Positions 43,203 to 52,340 of a DNA stretch of 64,000 bases are shown here, piece by piece. Under the pieces are notes generated by a model, which worked only from the letters and a program-made list of their open reading frames with translations, searched no databases and was not told the DNA's origin. Made by a program: the position numbers and the translations under genes. Location of the stretch: NCBI GenBank assembly GCA_964502145.1, contig CAZCVI010000028.1, forward strand, positions 1 through 64,000, written 5' to 3'. The first letter of the stretch is position 1, and every line of letters begins with the position of its first letter. Source of the DNA: CAZCVI01 sp964502145. Lineage in GTDB: Bacteria; Acidobacteriota; Aminicenantia; UBA2199.

Positions 43203-43231
43203 ATTATAAAAAACATCTGATTATTTTGCAA
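43203..43231 (-). promoter_or_regulatory. Leaderless promoter of the hybrid kinase gene
   Basis: On the minus strand TTGCAA (43226-43231), 17 bases, TATAAT (43203-43208), and only 6 bases to the ATG at 43196; no Shine-Dalgarno. Confidence 0.6.
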
Positions 43232-43429
43232 GTCTTAGTGGCACTTTTGGATGAATTTTTTTACTGTTTTGGTGTTTTTGAAACTGGAATGCGAATTCTG
43301 GGAATATAAAGTGGTGAAGAATTTTATTTTATTGGGTTGACATTTGCTGCTATTTTTTGTATTCTACTGTGATATCGTTATAAGTGCGAGAAAACGGTGA
43401 CAATACGCAAAATATAATGAGGAGGAACC

Positions 43430-44353
43430 ATGAAAGTAGCTGAAAATATAAGTCAATTAATCGGCAACACGCCGCTGGTGAAATTAAACCGCGTGACAAC
43501 CGGTGCTTGTGGCACGGTGTTGGCCAAATTAGAATATATGAACCCATGCCACTCGGTTAAAGACCGCATTGGTTTGGCAATGATAAAAGACGCAGAAAAA
43601 CGGGGGCTCTTGGATAAAGACACGGTCGTGGTAGAACCAACCAGTGGCAATACAGGTATCGCGCTTGCCTATATTTGCGCGGTAAAAGGGTACAAAATTA
43701 TTCTCACTATGCCCGAATCCATGAGTTTAGAACGCCGTAAAGTAATGGCTTCATTTGGCGCGGAACTGGTTCTAACGCCTTCAGAAAAAGGCATGTCCGG
43801 TGCCATTGCCAAAGCAGGAGAAATAGCAGCGAGTTTACCAAAAGCATTCATGCCACAACAATTCGAAAACCCGGCGAACCCGGAAATCCACCGCCGCACG
43901 ACTGCGCTGGAAATCTGGAACGATACGGATGGCACTATTGATATTTTTGTGGCTGGAGTAGGCACGGGTGGCACGATCACAGGGTGCAGCGAAATCCTCA
44001 AACAATACAAACCGAGTGTGAAAGCAATCGCGGTTGAACCGGATGCATCACCTGTGCTTTCTGGCGGTAAACCCAGCCCGCATAAGATACAGGGGATAGG
44101 CGCCGGTTTTATTCCAGAGATACTCAATACCCAGATCATTGATGAAATAATCCGTGTTACGAATGATGAAGCGATTACCATGAGTCGACGGCTCATGAAA
44201 GAGGAAGGGATATTTAGTGGTATCTCTTCAGGTGCAGCCGTTAATGCTGCTGTCCAAATCGCACACCGCCAAGAGAATACAGGGAAAATTATCGTGGTTA
44301 TTCTACCCGATACTGCCGAACGATACCTCAGCACCGCGCTTTTTGAAGATTAA
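43430..44353 (+). CDS. cysK: Cysteine synthase A (O-acetylserine sulfhydrylase)
   Basis: A 307-residue PLP enzyme of normal length. The PLP lysine lies in HSVKDRIGLAMI, the substrate loop is EPTSGNTGIALA, and the phosphate-binding loop is GVGTGGTITG. IQGIGAGFIPEIL is also characteristic. It joins O-acetylserine and sulfide to give cysteine in the cytoplasm. GAGGAGG lies 5 bases before the ATG. It stands alone and converges with the AAA gene, 19 bp away. Confidence 0.96.
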   Translation: MKVAENISQLIGNTPLVKLNRVTTGACGTVLAKLEYMNPCHSVKDRIGLAMIKDAEKRGLLDKDTVVVEPTSGNTGIALAYICAVKGYKIILTMPESMSLERRKVMASFGAELVLTPSEKGMSGAIAKAGEIAASLPKAFMPQQFENPANPEIHRRTTALEIWNDTDGTIDIFVAGVGTGGTITGCSEILKQYKPSVKAIAVEPDASPVLSGGKPSPHKIQGIGAGFIPEILNTQIIDEIIRVTNDEAITMSRRLMKEEGIFSGISSGAAVNAAVQIAHRQENTGKIIVVILPDTAERYLSTALFED

Positions 44354-44372
44354 AAGGAGGTCCTTTTAATCT

Positions 44373-45983
44373 TTAAATATTCCCCGTTTGCAGGAAATGA
44401 GGGTACACGGTTACCGCAGTGACTGGCTCTACAAAAGGTGTGCTGTATTTCTTTAAACTCGCTTCATCTATACTTTCGACAAAGGAAACCAGATAAATCT
44501 CGGTGATGCCCAGTTTCTTACCATACAGTGCGGCTTGTTCCAAGGCTTGGCGATATTTCCATTCATTGGCAAAACTCTTTAATTCGATACCATAGGTCAT
44601 GGTTTTGTCCATGCGTTGGAGCAGCAGATCAATCTTGCCATTGCCCGTCGGAAACTCGGGATGCACCAAAATGCGCTCACCACTTAATAATTGATGGAGG
44701 TACGCATAAAGATTAAAATGAAACACGGCTTCATAGATGCGCATGTCATTGCGTCTGGGCGCGTTTTTAAATAACCAGCCCTTGTTTTTATCCAAGTAGG
44801 TCTGATACAGTTGCAATAACACGGGAATATCAATGCGGTCGGGAAAGAGAAACCGGGGCACGGAATAAAAAATCCCTGCCAATTGCCCCAACTCCTTGAA
44901 TAAATCATTGGCAAAATAATTAAATAACCGCTTCTGCACCAATGGCGAGGCAAAGCGCAGGAAATTAATCGCATCAGCACCTGGTTCTGGTTCGATGATG
45001 CCGTTCATATAGAGATAATTGGTCGCTTCATCATCAAAACGGAAAGGAATAGGTTCATCTGATTTAAACAGGTTGATCACCTTATCTTTGTAGGGTTGGA
45101 TTTTGGCTTTGCTGACCAGATTGATGATATTATTGTTGGGTAGAATATCCATGGCCATGTGGTAAACGATATTAAAATCGTCCATGTTAATTGGACGCGT
45201 CGTATCATTGACGTAATTCCTGCAACCCTCCGTAAGCAGTTCACCCAGCCAGCCAATTAAACCCGGTTGTCCGTTGGTTTCTTGGAACAATTTTTCAATG
45301 ACCTCTGGTTCAATCTTTTGGCCGCTCTCCCGTTCATACCATTGGAACATACCCTGTACTTCGTCAAAGGTAAGATTATCAATATGCATACTTCGTTGCA
45401 CATTAAACGGGGAACCTTTATCATTTTCTATACCCAGCACACTACGCACGCCGATTAACGCCACCGCATGAAGCAGATAGGTTTTTTGTTCTGTGGGTAT
45501 GTCCCGTTCTTCCAAGCGGTTGATGTAAATATTTCTAAAGGCACCCACAATTGCATTAATGGCTGTTTCCGCCAGTGAATCAAACTCGTCCAGAATAAGA
45601 ATCAGAGGTTTCTTAATCGAATCCTTTTTGAAAATATTTTGGAAACTCTGTCCGGTATTGATTTTGGTAAAGGATTTCTTTAAGCCATCGCCAATAGTTT
45701 CTGCAATAATCTTTAAGACCGTTTTCGGATTGGTTTCCGTTTTAAGGTTTTGCAGATTAATTTTAAGCACATGGAAGCGGGGGTCTTTTTGTAATTGGTA
45801 GAGAATTTCGCCCATGAGCCATGTTTTGCCAGTTTGCCGGGGCGCCCATACCGTGATATAGTGGCCACCTTCTGCATCGTTTTCCCCCATCAGTTGCGAG
45901 TTTACCTTTTCGATATATTCGGTTCGTGGCGCGTAATAATGCAATTTCGGATTGACAGGACCATAAGAATTAAATCGTCTCAT
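44373..45983 (-). CDS. AAA-like ATPase with C-terminal PD-(D/E)XK nuclease-like domain
   Basis: A 536-residue protein. Walker A is APRQTGKTWLM and Walker B LILILDEFDSL (about residues 45-145), with sensor-type regions up to about 290, as in AAA-like domains found in bacterial expansions. The C-terminus carries GKIDLLLQR, then TYGIELKSF with D...E-L-K spacing, and a final EIYLVSF strand, a typical PD-(D/E)XK module. GAGGTG precedes the ATG at 45983, preferred over GTG at 45992. Function in this family is unknown; many copies per genome are common in some phyla. Confidence 0.8.
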   Translation of the reverse strand: MRRFNSYGPVNPKLHYYAPRTEYIEKVNSQLMGENDAEGGHYITVWAPRQTGKTWLMGEILYQLQKDPRFHVLKINLQNLKTETNPKTVLKIIAETIGDGLKKSFTKINTGQSFQNIFKKDSIKKPLILILDEFDSLAETAINAIVGAFRNIYINRLEERDIPTEQKTYLLHAVALIGVRSVLGIENDKGSPFNVQRSMHIDNLTFDEVQGMFQWYERESGQKIEPEVIEKLFQETNGQPGLIGWLGELLTEGCRNYVNDTTRPINMDDFNIVYHMAMDILPNNNIINLVSKAKIQPYKDKVINLFKSDEPIPFRFDDEATNYLYMNGIIEPEPGADAINFLRFASPLVQKRLFNYFANDLFKELGQLAGIFYSVPRFLFPDRIDIPVLLQLYQTYLDKNKGWLFKNAPRRNDMRIYEAVFHFNLYAYLHQLLSGERILVHPEFPTGNGKIDLLLQRMDKTMTYGIELKSFANEWKYRQALEQAALYGKKLGITEIYLVSFVESIDEASLKKYSTPFVEPVTAVTVYPHFLQTGNI

Positions 45984-46073
45984 TGTATACACCTCGTTTG
46001 TTTTTATGCCAGTGTTATGCCTATTCTACCAAAAGTTTGGCGAAAATGCAAGATACTGTATGCTGTGGGATTG

Positions 46074-46249
46074 ACTGCCAAGTTAATGGGAAGTCTGGGA
46101 AGTCTGGGAAGTCTGGGAATTATGGGAATTATGAGAGGAATGGGAGGAATGGGAATATTTTTGTTTATCCCATAATTCCCATAATTCCCATACTTCCCAG
46201 ACTTCCCACTTGCGTTTACGATACTCTCAAAGACCTTATGGCGAATCAG
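46074..46249. repeat. Complete family B element
   Basis: Starts ACTGCCAAGTTAATGGGA, has GAAGTCTGGGAAGTCTGG units, a loop GGGAATATTTTTGTTTATCC, inverted CCCATAATTC units and ends GTTTACGATACTCTCAAAGA and GCGAATCAG. It abuts the stop of the ABC ATPase gene. Confidence 0.85.
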
Positions 46250-46250
46250 T

Positions 46251-47030
46251 TTACACAGGCCGGGGAATAATAATCGCACGATCACCACACGGAATTGTAT
46301 CTAAACGTTCGAAATATATCTGCTTAAGAATCGGACTGTACCAGGGTTTTTCTGTAGGTTCACGAAAGACCCGCCTGCCATGAACAAATAAAAAGTCATC
46401 ACCATATAAAAAAGCCATGTTCGGGTCATGTAAAATGATGACAATAGTCAAACCTTCTGCGGCCAGTCTCTTTAAAAGGGTCAGTATCTCTACTTGATTC
46501 ACATAATCCAAGTGACTTGTTGGTTCATCCAGCAGTAAAATGTCCGGTTCCTGGGCAAGCGTCCGGGCAATCATGACCAATTGCTGTTCCCCTCCTGATA
46601 ACTCCGTGTAAATGCGATTTTTTAGCGCGTGTATGCCAATTTTTGCCAGTGTTTCATCCACCTTTTGCTCATCCCGTTGACTCGGCAAGAATTTGATGTA
46701 ACCTGCCCGACCCGTTAACACTACATCCCCAACAGTGAACGGAAAAACCGGGCGGTGACTCTGACCCAAGTAACCTGCTAAACGCGCTTGACCTGAAAGA
46801 TGCAACGCTTTTACTTCCTGACCCCCAATGCGAATACTCCCCCTGTGATACGGCAACATCCCGGCTAGACAACGCATAAACGTCGATTTTCCCGAACCAT
46901 TGCGCCCCAGAATCATCGTTACACAGTTGCGATAGATATCAATCGTGATGTTTTCTAAAATGGCGTCGCGACCATGCGGATAATAAAAAGAGAGTTCTTT
47001 GACCGATATGATCGCGTCCGTTGTTTTCAT
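46251..47030 (-). CDS. FecCD-type ABC importer ATPase
   Basis: A 259-residue ATPase: Walker A GRNGSGKST, signature LSGGEQQLVMIA, Walker B ILLLDEPTSHLD and switch histidine in ILHDPNMAF. It powers the import of a metal chelate through the permease encoded immediately upstream. The ATG at 47030 overlaps the permease stop (ATGA) and has GGGAG near it; GTG at 47039 is an alternative. Last gene of the receptor, binding protein, permease, ATPase operon. Confidence 0.93.
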   Translation of the reverse strand: MKTTDAIISVKELSFYYPHGRDAILENITIDIYRNCVTMILGRNGSGKSTFMRCLAGMLPYHRGSIRIGGQEVKALHLSGQARLAGYLGQSHRPVFPFTVGDVVLTGRAGYIKFLPSQRDEQKVDETLAKIGIHALKNRIYTELSGGEQQLVMIARTLAQEPDILLLDEPTSHLDYVNQVEILTLLKRLAAEGLTIVIILHDPNMAFLYGDDFLFVHGRRVFREPTEKPWYSPILKQIYFERLDTIPCGDRAIIIPRPV

Positions 47031-48025
47031 CGCTCCCACCCGATATTTGTTTTTTTCATCAGATAAATAAAGATCGGTGCCCCCAATAACATCGTAAAAA
47101 TACCAATTGGGATTTCCATATCCATCATTGAACGCGAGATATTGTCAATTAATAATAAAAAAGCACCGCCAAACAGGAAATTGAGTGGCAGGGCTTTCCG
47201 ATTATCCACACCTGCTGCCATACGAATAATATGGGGCACGATTAATCCATAAAGCGCGATTATTCCAGACACTGCCACCGCCGCAGACACAGAGAGCGAA
47301 ACAAGAAAAAGAATGATACTTTTTTCCCGTTGCGGATTTATGCCTACAGAACGTGCTTCATCGTCTCCAAGCGCAATCACATTCAAGCGCCAGCGCATCA
47401 ACAACAAAACAAAGACACTCCCCAGCATCGGTATACTTGTTTCGCCCAATTGCTGCCACGATGCATTCTGGAAATTCCCCATTGTCCACTGCACAATGGA
47501 TTGCAATTTAAAAGGGTCGCTCAGATATTGCACGATAGTTAACAACGCCGTAAAAATACCATTCACGATTATGCCCGCCAGAATCAGAGAGACTACAGAA
47601 AGCGTTTTGTTCTTTAATGCCATAAAATAACTGATAATCACAGCCAGCAGTCCAAACACAAACGCGGACAATGGTATCGGCCAAAAAGGAACCGCAATCG
47701 CCATAGCCAGAGCCGCTCCAAAAGCAGCACCCGACGATAATCCCAATATATACGGGGAAACCAAGGGATTCCGAAATACAGCTTGCAACGCTGCGCCTGA
47801 AATAGCCAATACGCCACCAACCAGAAAAACCAGCAACACGCGGGGCATACGTACATTAAAAAAAATCGTCCATACCAACCGCTCGTTTTCCAGCGGCCCT
47901 GAATTAAACAGATACCGCACCAAATCACCCAGCCCCGCATGTTGCGACGGCCCCATAAAAAGCGAAACCAGCATGATGGGAACCGGTAAGATATAAATCA
48001 AGTTCACCAGGATTTTCTTTTTCAT
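47027..48025 (-). CDS. FecCD-type ABC importer permease
   Basis: A 332-residue inner-membrane protein with about nine to ten hydrophobic helices. Family landmarks are FNVRMPRVLLVFLVGGVLAI, SGAALQAVFRNPLVSPYILG with GLSSGAAFGA, and near the C-terminus GLIVPHIIRM. It forms the channel for chelated iron, cobalamin or similar. The ATG overlaps the binding-protein stop (ATGA). Confidence 0.93.
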   Translation of the reverse strand: MKKKILVNLIYILPVPIMLVSLFMGPSQHAGLGDLVRYLFNSGPLENERLVWTIFFNVRMPRVLLVFLVGGVLAISGAALQAVFRNPLVSPYILGLSSGAAFGAALAMAIAVPFWPIPLSAFVFGLLAVIISYFMALKNKTLSVVSLILAGIIVNGIFTALLTIVQYLSDPFKLQSIVQWTMGNFQNASWQQLGETSIPMLGSVFVLLLMRWRLNVIALGDDEARSVGINPQREKSIILFLVSLSVSAAVAVSGIIALYGLIVPHIIRMAAGVDNRKALPLNFLFGGAFLLLIDNISRSMMDMEIPIGIFTMLLGAPIFIYLMKKTNIGWER

Positions 48026-49065
48026 GGGTTTTTGGGCTGCGCTAATTTTTTATCTTTAGCACCGTAGAGCATATCCAGCATTTTTGTTTTCTCGTGTTCC
48101 AAATCCAAGGTTTTTAATTCTGCCGGCCAAAACCACTTGGCCATCATCTTAATAACGTATTGAAACTTGAGCGTCCACAAATCGCCGTAAAACACCGAGG
48201 GTAATTCGTAAACCCGGTTGTTCTGAACCGCATCAATTGTTTGCAAACCCGGTTCTTTGAGAATATCTACCGCGTCCAAGCGTTCATTTTGCCACATAAT
48301 AATGATTTCCGGGTTCCATATTAATAGATTTTCCTTGTTAATCACCAGATGTTCCAGTTCGCTGCGGCAGACATTAAAACCCAGTGCTCCTTCAATCACC
48401 TGATCAACCGTGCTGTTTTTTCCCGCCGTATTCAAGATACTTTGTGCCCACATGAAATAGACTTTTTTACGTTGCGCAGAAACAAGCGTGCGCAGATGCG
48501 TTGAAAAAACGTTCATTTCTTGCCGCGTGTAATCTACCAGCGTTTTAGCCCGTTCTTTTTTATCCAGCAACACCCCTAAATCCGTGATTTCCTTATAGAC
48601 ATCTTCCAGGCTTTTAAGCATCACCCCGTAAACCCGTATGCCCTGTTTTTCCAGTCCTGAAATCGCTTCTATTTGCGAGGCCCAGATAATCACCAGATCA
48701 GGTTCCAGTGCTAACACCGTCTCCATGTTAACAAAATCCCAGTTCCCTGGTGCTAAAATTTGTTTTTGTTTGATGCGCACATCCAGTGCCGCGTATTGTG
48801 CCGCCACATTCCCATTATAAACCGTTGTCGGCACACCCACCACTGTATCTTCCGCGTCGAGCATATAAATCCCACTCAGTGCGCTTTCAATCAGACACAC
48901 CACCCGCGTCGCCCGTTTTGGCAGAGTCACTTTAACCCCGCGAAAATCAGTGACCGTGATTCCTGACTTCATCGGCAGTTGCGGCGCTTTGCTACATGCC
49001 AAAGCGAACATCAAGAACGTCACGCACACGCAGAATCTGAGCGTTTTTAGACCCGTTGTTGTCAC
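48022..49065 (-). CDS. Periplasmic binding lipoprotein of the metal-chelate importer
   Basis: A 347-residue TroA/BtuF-type protein. The signal peptide ends in the lipobox ALAC, with Cys near residue 24. Recognisable elements are VTDFRGVKVTLPKRATRVVC, LALEPDLVIIW and VYELPSVFYGDLWTL. It starts with GTG after AAGGAAG. It hands substrate from the periplasm to the permease. The substrate is not determinable: siderophore, haem, cobalamin, or molybdate/tungstate as in MolA-type proteins. No cobalamin riboswitch was recognised before the operon. Confidence 0.85.
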   Translation of the reverse strand: MTTTGLKTLRFCVCVTFLMFALACSKAPQLPMKSGITVTDFRGVKVTLPKRATRVVCLIESALSGIYMLDAEDTVVGVPTTVYNGNVAAQYAALDVRIKQKQILAPGNWDFVNMETVLALEPDLVIIWASQIEAISGLEKQGIRVYGVMLKSLEDVYKEITDLGVLLDKKERAKTLVDYTRQEMNVFSTHLRTLVSAQRKKVYFMWAQSILNTAGKNSTVDQVIEGALGFNVCRSELEHLVINKENLLIWNPEIIIMWQNERLDAVDILKEPGLQTIDAVQNNRVYELPSVFYGDLWTLKFQYVIKMMAKWFWPAELKTLDLEHEKTKMLDMLYGAKDKKLAQPKNP

Positions 49066-49075
49066 AGCGCTTCCT

Positions 49076-51193
49076 TTAAAAACTCGCTTTTAAGCCCGTT
49101 AAAATGGAAAAACCAAGATTACGGAATTGCCAGGGCATTTCGAACCGATTGGCTGTTAGATTCACCATGGCTGCATAACAGTCCAGTTGATACGAGGCAC
49201 TTTTGGCAATTCGTTGGCTCACGTAAACATTTAAAAGTGCTCCAGGCGTGAATTTTTTCCGCCCGCTTTTCGCAGAACTATCAAAATAGCCCCCATTATA
49301 ATTTAAATAGGACGAAATTTGCATACCAAAAGACGTATTGATCGTGATTCCCGCGTTTAGAATATGGCGCGGTGAAAAAGGCACTTCGCTGTTATTCTGA
49401 TCCGCGTCCAATTCGTTCTTAATTTTCGTTTTAATATGCGTGTAGTTGGCAAACCATTGGAGAGAGCTGTTGAGGCGTTGTGAGATTTCTATTTCCAGTC
49501 CTAGTGACGATGATTTCCCCGCGTTAATCGATTGTGTTTGCGAGGGGTTCTGGCTGACCACGTTTTCCACGATAGCATCGTCCACCGTGATCGAGAAACC
49601 CCGTAAGCTGACATTTATATTCCTAAAAGCCGTAATATCCATGCCGCCATCAAAGGCCAGACCTGATTCTGGTTTGAGATTTGGGTTTGGTAGTTGTCCG
49701 TGTTTACCCGGTACACCCAAATCGTTCAGGAAAATCGTGCCGCCCACCGATTTTAAACCCGGTGTGATAAAACTGGACCCCGCATTCGCATAAATCGCCA
49801 GGGTAGGGGTCAGTGTATACCTGCCGCCTGCGCTCCAGAGCAGTTTATTCCAGGCGCTATCTTGCAAACCCGGTGCCCCACCATTAATAAAATCAATGCG
49901 GTCCTTAATACGGGCGAAACGCAGTCCGCCGCGTAGGATAAGATTTTCAAAACGCAGTTCTTCCTGAGCGAACAGGCCCATTTGCCACGCCGTGGATTTG
50001 TTGCCGAACAATTCGTACCCCAGTAACGGATCCGACCATGTATGATAATCAGCCGCCTGATAATCCAGGCCCACGATCAACAGGTGATTCGCGCCGTGAC
50101 CCATGGATAATGTCAAATGCGCTGGCACAATGTTTTGATAGACCCCGTTATTTGATACCAGGTGGTCTACCACATCAAAATTACTTTCCTGCCATTGTCG
50201 GTCGTAAGTTCTCAAACCCAGGCCCGCTTCAAACGTCAGTTTGTCAGCCAGTTCGATAAAATAGGAACCATTCACCGTCAGATAGTCATGGTTAAAGCCC
50301 CGGTAAGTCCGGCCTGCGTCTCCTTTATGAAACGTTTTGTTTACAAAGAGCGTGAATTTATGGTTTTTTTCTTTATCCAGTGAAAGTGTGATGCCAGAAT
50401 ACAGTTTAGTTTTGCGGTATTCCGGTTTATCTTTCATATTCAGCCAGGAATTTTCTGTCCCATAATTTGCGTAGTCTGACATTTCATAGCTGCCGCCCGC
50501 GAAGAAGTGGATATTTCTAATATTGTTTTCGTGGTAGAATTGCGCGTTAACCGTATTGTACGTCCCGTAGGCCAGTGATAGTTGTGTGCTTTGTTTTTCG
50601 ATGCGTTCTTTTAAGATCAGGTTTACCGTTCCAGCCAGAGGGCTTTGGCTGCCCGCGAAGTCTTGTGACAGGTAGGTTGGATAAAGCACCGAGGCTGGGC
50701 CCCGGAGTACTTCGATTTGCCCAATTGCTTGAATATCCAGTGACATTGGGTCCATGAACGCGTCGATGGGCAGTCCTTGCAGCATATACGTGCAATATTT
50801 TGGGCCTATCCCCCCGTAAGTCCCCCAGTTCGCGTCATTTCGGGAAAGAGTGCTGACCGATGCCCCCGGTTTATACATGATGGCTTCTGAAATATTCCGG
50901 TTCTGGGAAACAAGCGTTTTGATTTCGTCTTGCGCCACCACGTCAATTTTTTGCGTAACGCTGCCGATCGCTTGTGGTTGTTTCGCTGCCGTGACCACTA
51001 CCGTCACGTCTGCTGCTTTGACCGGTTTTTTCTTGTCCGCTTCTTTATCGTCCGCATAGGCGTTTAATGGCAGGATAGAGATCATCGTCAACAGGATGAT
51101 CATCAGCATAGTCATAAGCCCCGTCATAAAAAAGAATCCTGTATGTCTTGCATTTTTTCGTATAGCCTGGGTTTTTAATTCATATCCGTTCAT
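49076..51193 (-). CDS. TonB-dependent outer-membrane receptor
   Basis: A 705-residue receptor. After a signal sequence (MLMIILLTMISILPLNAYA) comes the plug domain (VSQNRNISEAIMYKPG, IEVLRGPASVLYPT) and a 22-strand-type barrel with TonB-receptor hallmarks such as GLRFARIKDR, NPNLKPESGLAFDGG and a final strand ending KASF with a terminal aromatic. It imports a scarce chelate using TonB energy. It is the first gene of the operon and starts after GGAGAAAAA. The short acidic segment before the plug (DKEADKKKPVKAADVTVVV) carries a probable TonB box. Confidence 0.92.
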   Translation of the reverse strand: MNGYELKTQAIRKNARHTGFFFMTGLMTMLMIILLTMISILPLNAYADDKEADKKKPVKAADVTVVVTAAKQPQAIGSVTQKIDVVAQDEIKTLVSQNRNISEAIMYKPGASVSTLSRNDANWGTYGGIGPKYCTYMLQGLPIDAFMDPMSLDIQAIGQIEVLRGPASVLYPTYLSQDFAGSQSPLAGTVNLILKERIEKQSTQLSLAYGTYNTVNAQFYHENNIRNIHFFAGGSYEMSDYANYGTENSWLNMKDKPEYRKTKLYSGITLSLDKEKNHKFTLFVNKTFHKGDAGRTYRGFNHDYLTVNGSYFIELADKLTFEAGLGLRTYDRQWQESNFDVVDHLVSNNGVYQNIVPAHLTLSMGHGANHLLIVGLDYQAADYHTWSDPLLGYELFGNKSTAWQMGLFAQEELRFENLILRGGLRFARIKDRIDFINGGAPGLQDSAWNKLLWSAGGRYTLTPTLAIYANAGSSFITPGLKSVGGTIFLNDLGVPGKHGQLPNPNLKPESGLAFDGGMDITAFRNINVSLRGFSITVDDAIVENVVSQNPSQTQSINAGKSSSLGLEIEISQRLNSSLQWFANYTHIKTKIKNELDADQNNSEVPFSPRHILNAGITINTSFGMQISSYLNYNGGYFDSSAKSGRKKFTPGALLNVYVSQRIAKSASYQLDCYAAMVNLTANRFEMPWQFRNLGFSILTGLKASF

Positions 51194-51300
51194 TTTTTCT
51201 CCGGTGTTAATTTAGAATCAAAAATTTTAACACACCCCATAGCGCATGTCAAATCAGTGACGAGATTAATGGTGAGTACCCGTTTTGTCTAAAAGAATTT

Positions 51301-51392
51301 TGCCCACGGATTACACGAATTAACGCGAATTTATTAAAAAATAGTTCATATTTCGTTTAAATGCGTGCAAAATCGTTAAATTCGTGGCGATT
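51301..51392. repeat. Family C palindromic repeat, diverged
   Basis: GCCCACGGATTACACGAATT with TAACGCGAATT on the left faces a weak right arm TTAAATTCGTGGCGA. It lies upstream of the TonB operon. Confidence 0.65.
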
Positions 51393-51527
51393 TTTTATTA
51401 AGAACCCGGTAGATTGTAGTCTCAGTGGAAATGAGTAGAGCAGCAAAATTTTTTGCCGTGCATCCGTCCGCCAAAGACGTGGCGAGAGTGAATAAACTCG
51501 TGTATGAGATTTAAATGCGACCCAATG

Positions 51528-51869
51528 ACCCGGCAAAGAGGCAAAACCGGGCGGAAAAATGATACATTTGTCCGGCAAAGAGGCAAAACCGGGTGGAAAA
51601 ATGGTGCATTTGTCCGGCAAAGAGGCAAAACCGGGTGGAAAAATGATGCATCAGTCTGGCAAAGAGGCAAAACTGGGTGGAAAAATGATGAGTCAGCCTG
51701 GCAAAGAGGCAAAACTGGGTGGAAAAATGATGAGTCAGTCTGGCAAAGAGGCAAAACCGGGTGGAAAAATGATGCATCAGCCTGGCAAAGAGGCGAAACC
51801 GGGTGGAAAAATGATGCATTTGTCTGGCAAAGAGGCGAAACCGGGTGGAAAAGAGATGAATCAGTCTGG
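51528..51869. repeat. 42-bp minisatellite, about eight copies
   Basis: Units such as CTGGCAAAGAGGCAAAACCG, continuing GGTGGAAAAATGATGCATTTGT, repeat without spacers. Because 42 is divisible by three, several frames on both strands stay open. Copies differ at only a few positions. Each unit contains GGTGGAAAAATGATG, i.e. a Shine-Dalgarno-like sequence and start codons. Confidence 0.9.
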
Positions 51870-51882
51870 CAAAGCCGTATAG
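51559..51882 (+). CDS. Possible 14-residue-repeat protein from the minisatellite
   Basis: One of several open frames. It reads SGKEAKPGGKMMHQ-like 14-residue units eight times and ends GKAV. Several of the differences between units fall on third positions in this frame (tcc/tct, ggc/ggt, gca/gcg), which favours it slightly over the competing frames 51504-51917 (+) and 51422-51934 (-). The start would be inside the first repeat behind a GGCGGA. No function is recognisable; a non-coding minisatellite is equally possible. Confidence 0.3.
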   Translation: MIHLSGKEAKPGGKMVHLSGKEAKPGGKMMHQSGKEAKLGGKMMSQPGKEAKLGGKMMSQSGKEAKPGGKMMHQPGKEAKPGGKMMHLSGKEAKPGGKEMNQSGKAV

Positions 51883-52340
51883 ATGAAAAAAAAAGAAACA
51901 GATTTGCCCACGAATAACATCGCGTTGCACCCATTTTTAAAAAAGCAGTATCAGCAAGACATAGAGTTCCAATGCATCATAATGACCAATGAAGCGGAAG
52001 CGTTCGCGCCGCTAAAGTGGAGGGCTTTTCGCCTAACTTCATAGCCTCCTAATTTCTTAACTTCCATCTTTTCAGGTCGGTAGAAATACTTATTTTGAAA
52101 AAAGTGGTTCCTTGGGGGTTGACTTTGTCTCGTAAGGTGTGGTATATAAAGACTTTCAATGAATTTGGAAATGAATAGAGATAAAAAAATATTTGTTGGC
52201 AGCGCGAAAATGGGTAAGGTTAAGCCCCAATGGCGGTAGCCTGTGAGAGTATATGTCTTACAAGAATTTAAAACTCAACTCGTTAAGCCAAGCAGTCACC
52301 AACGGTCTTGGACTGCATTAACAGAATAAGGAGGTACAAT
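51883..52340 (+). other. Leader and intergenic region before the kinase operon
   Basis: A promoter-like TTGACT (52119-52124) and TATATA (52143-52148), spaced 18, lies upstream. The following ~185 bases up to the AAGGAGGT at 52328-52335 contain a hairpin GCAGTC/GACTGC (about 52290-52316) that could compete with CCAAG/CTTGG, and a 26-codon frame starting at 52159. A structured leader is possible, but no known riboswitch class was recognised. The part before 52110 shows nothing clear. Confidence 0.4.

Noticed and set aside
43669..44334. Minus-strand 221-codon frame opposite cysK
   Set aside because: Shadow of a highly conserved enzyme gene.
49076..51300. Cobalamin riboswitch before the TonB/ABC operon
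   Set aside because: The region upstream of 51193 lacks a B12-box-like sequence and is too short for the known structure.
51528..51869. Regular 42-bp repeats that could look like a CRISPR array
   Set aside because: Units are directly adjacent with no unique spacers, and no cas gene is present.
52155..52340. Cyclic-di-GMP (GEMM) riboswitch before the kinase operon
   Set aside because: Some words look similar, but the conserved core and tetraloop-receptor arrangement are not present.
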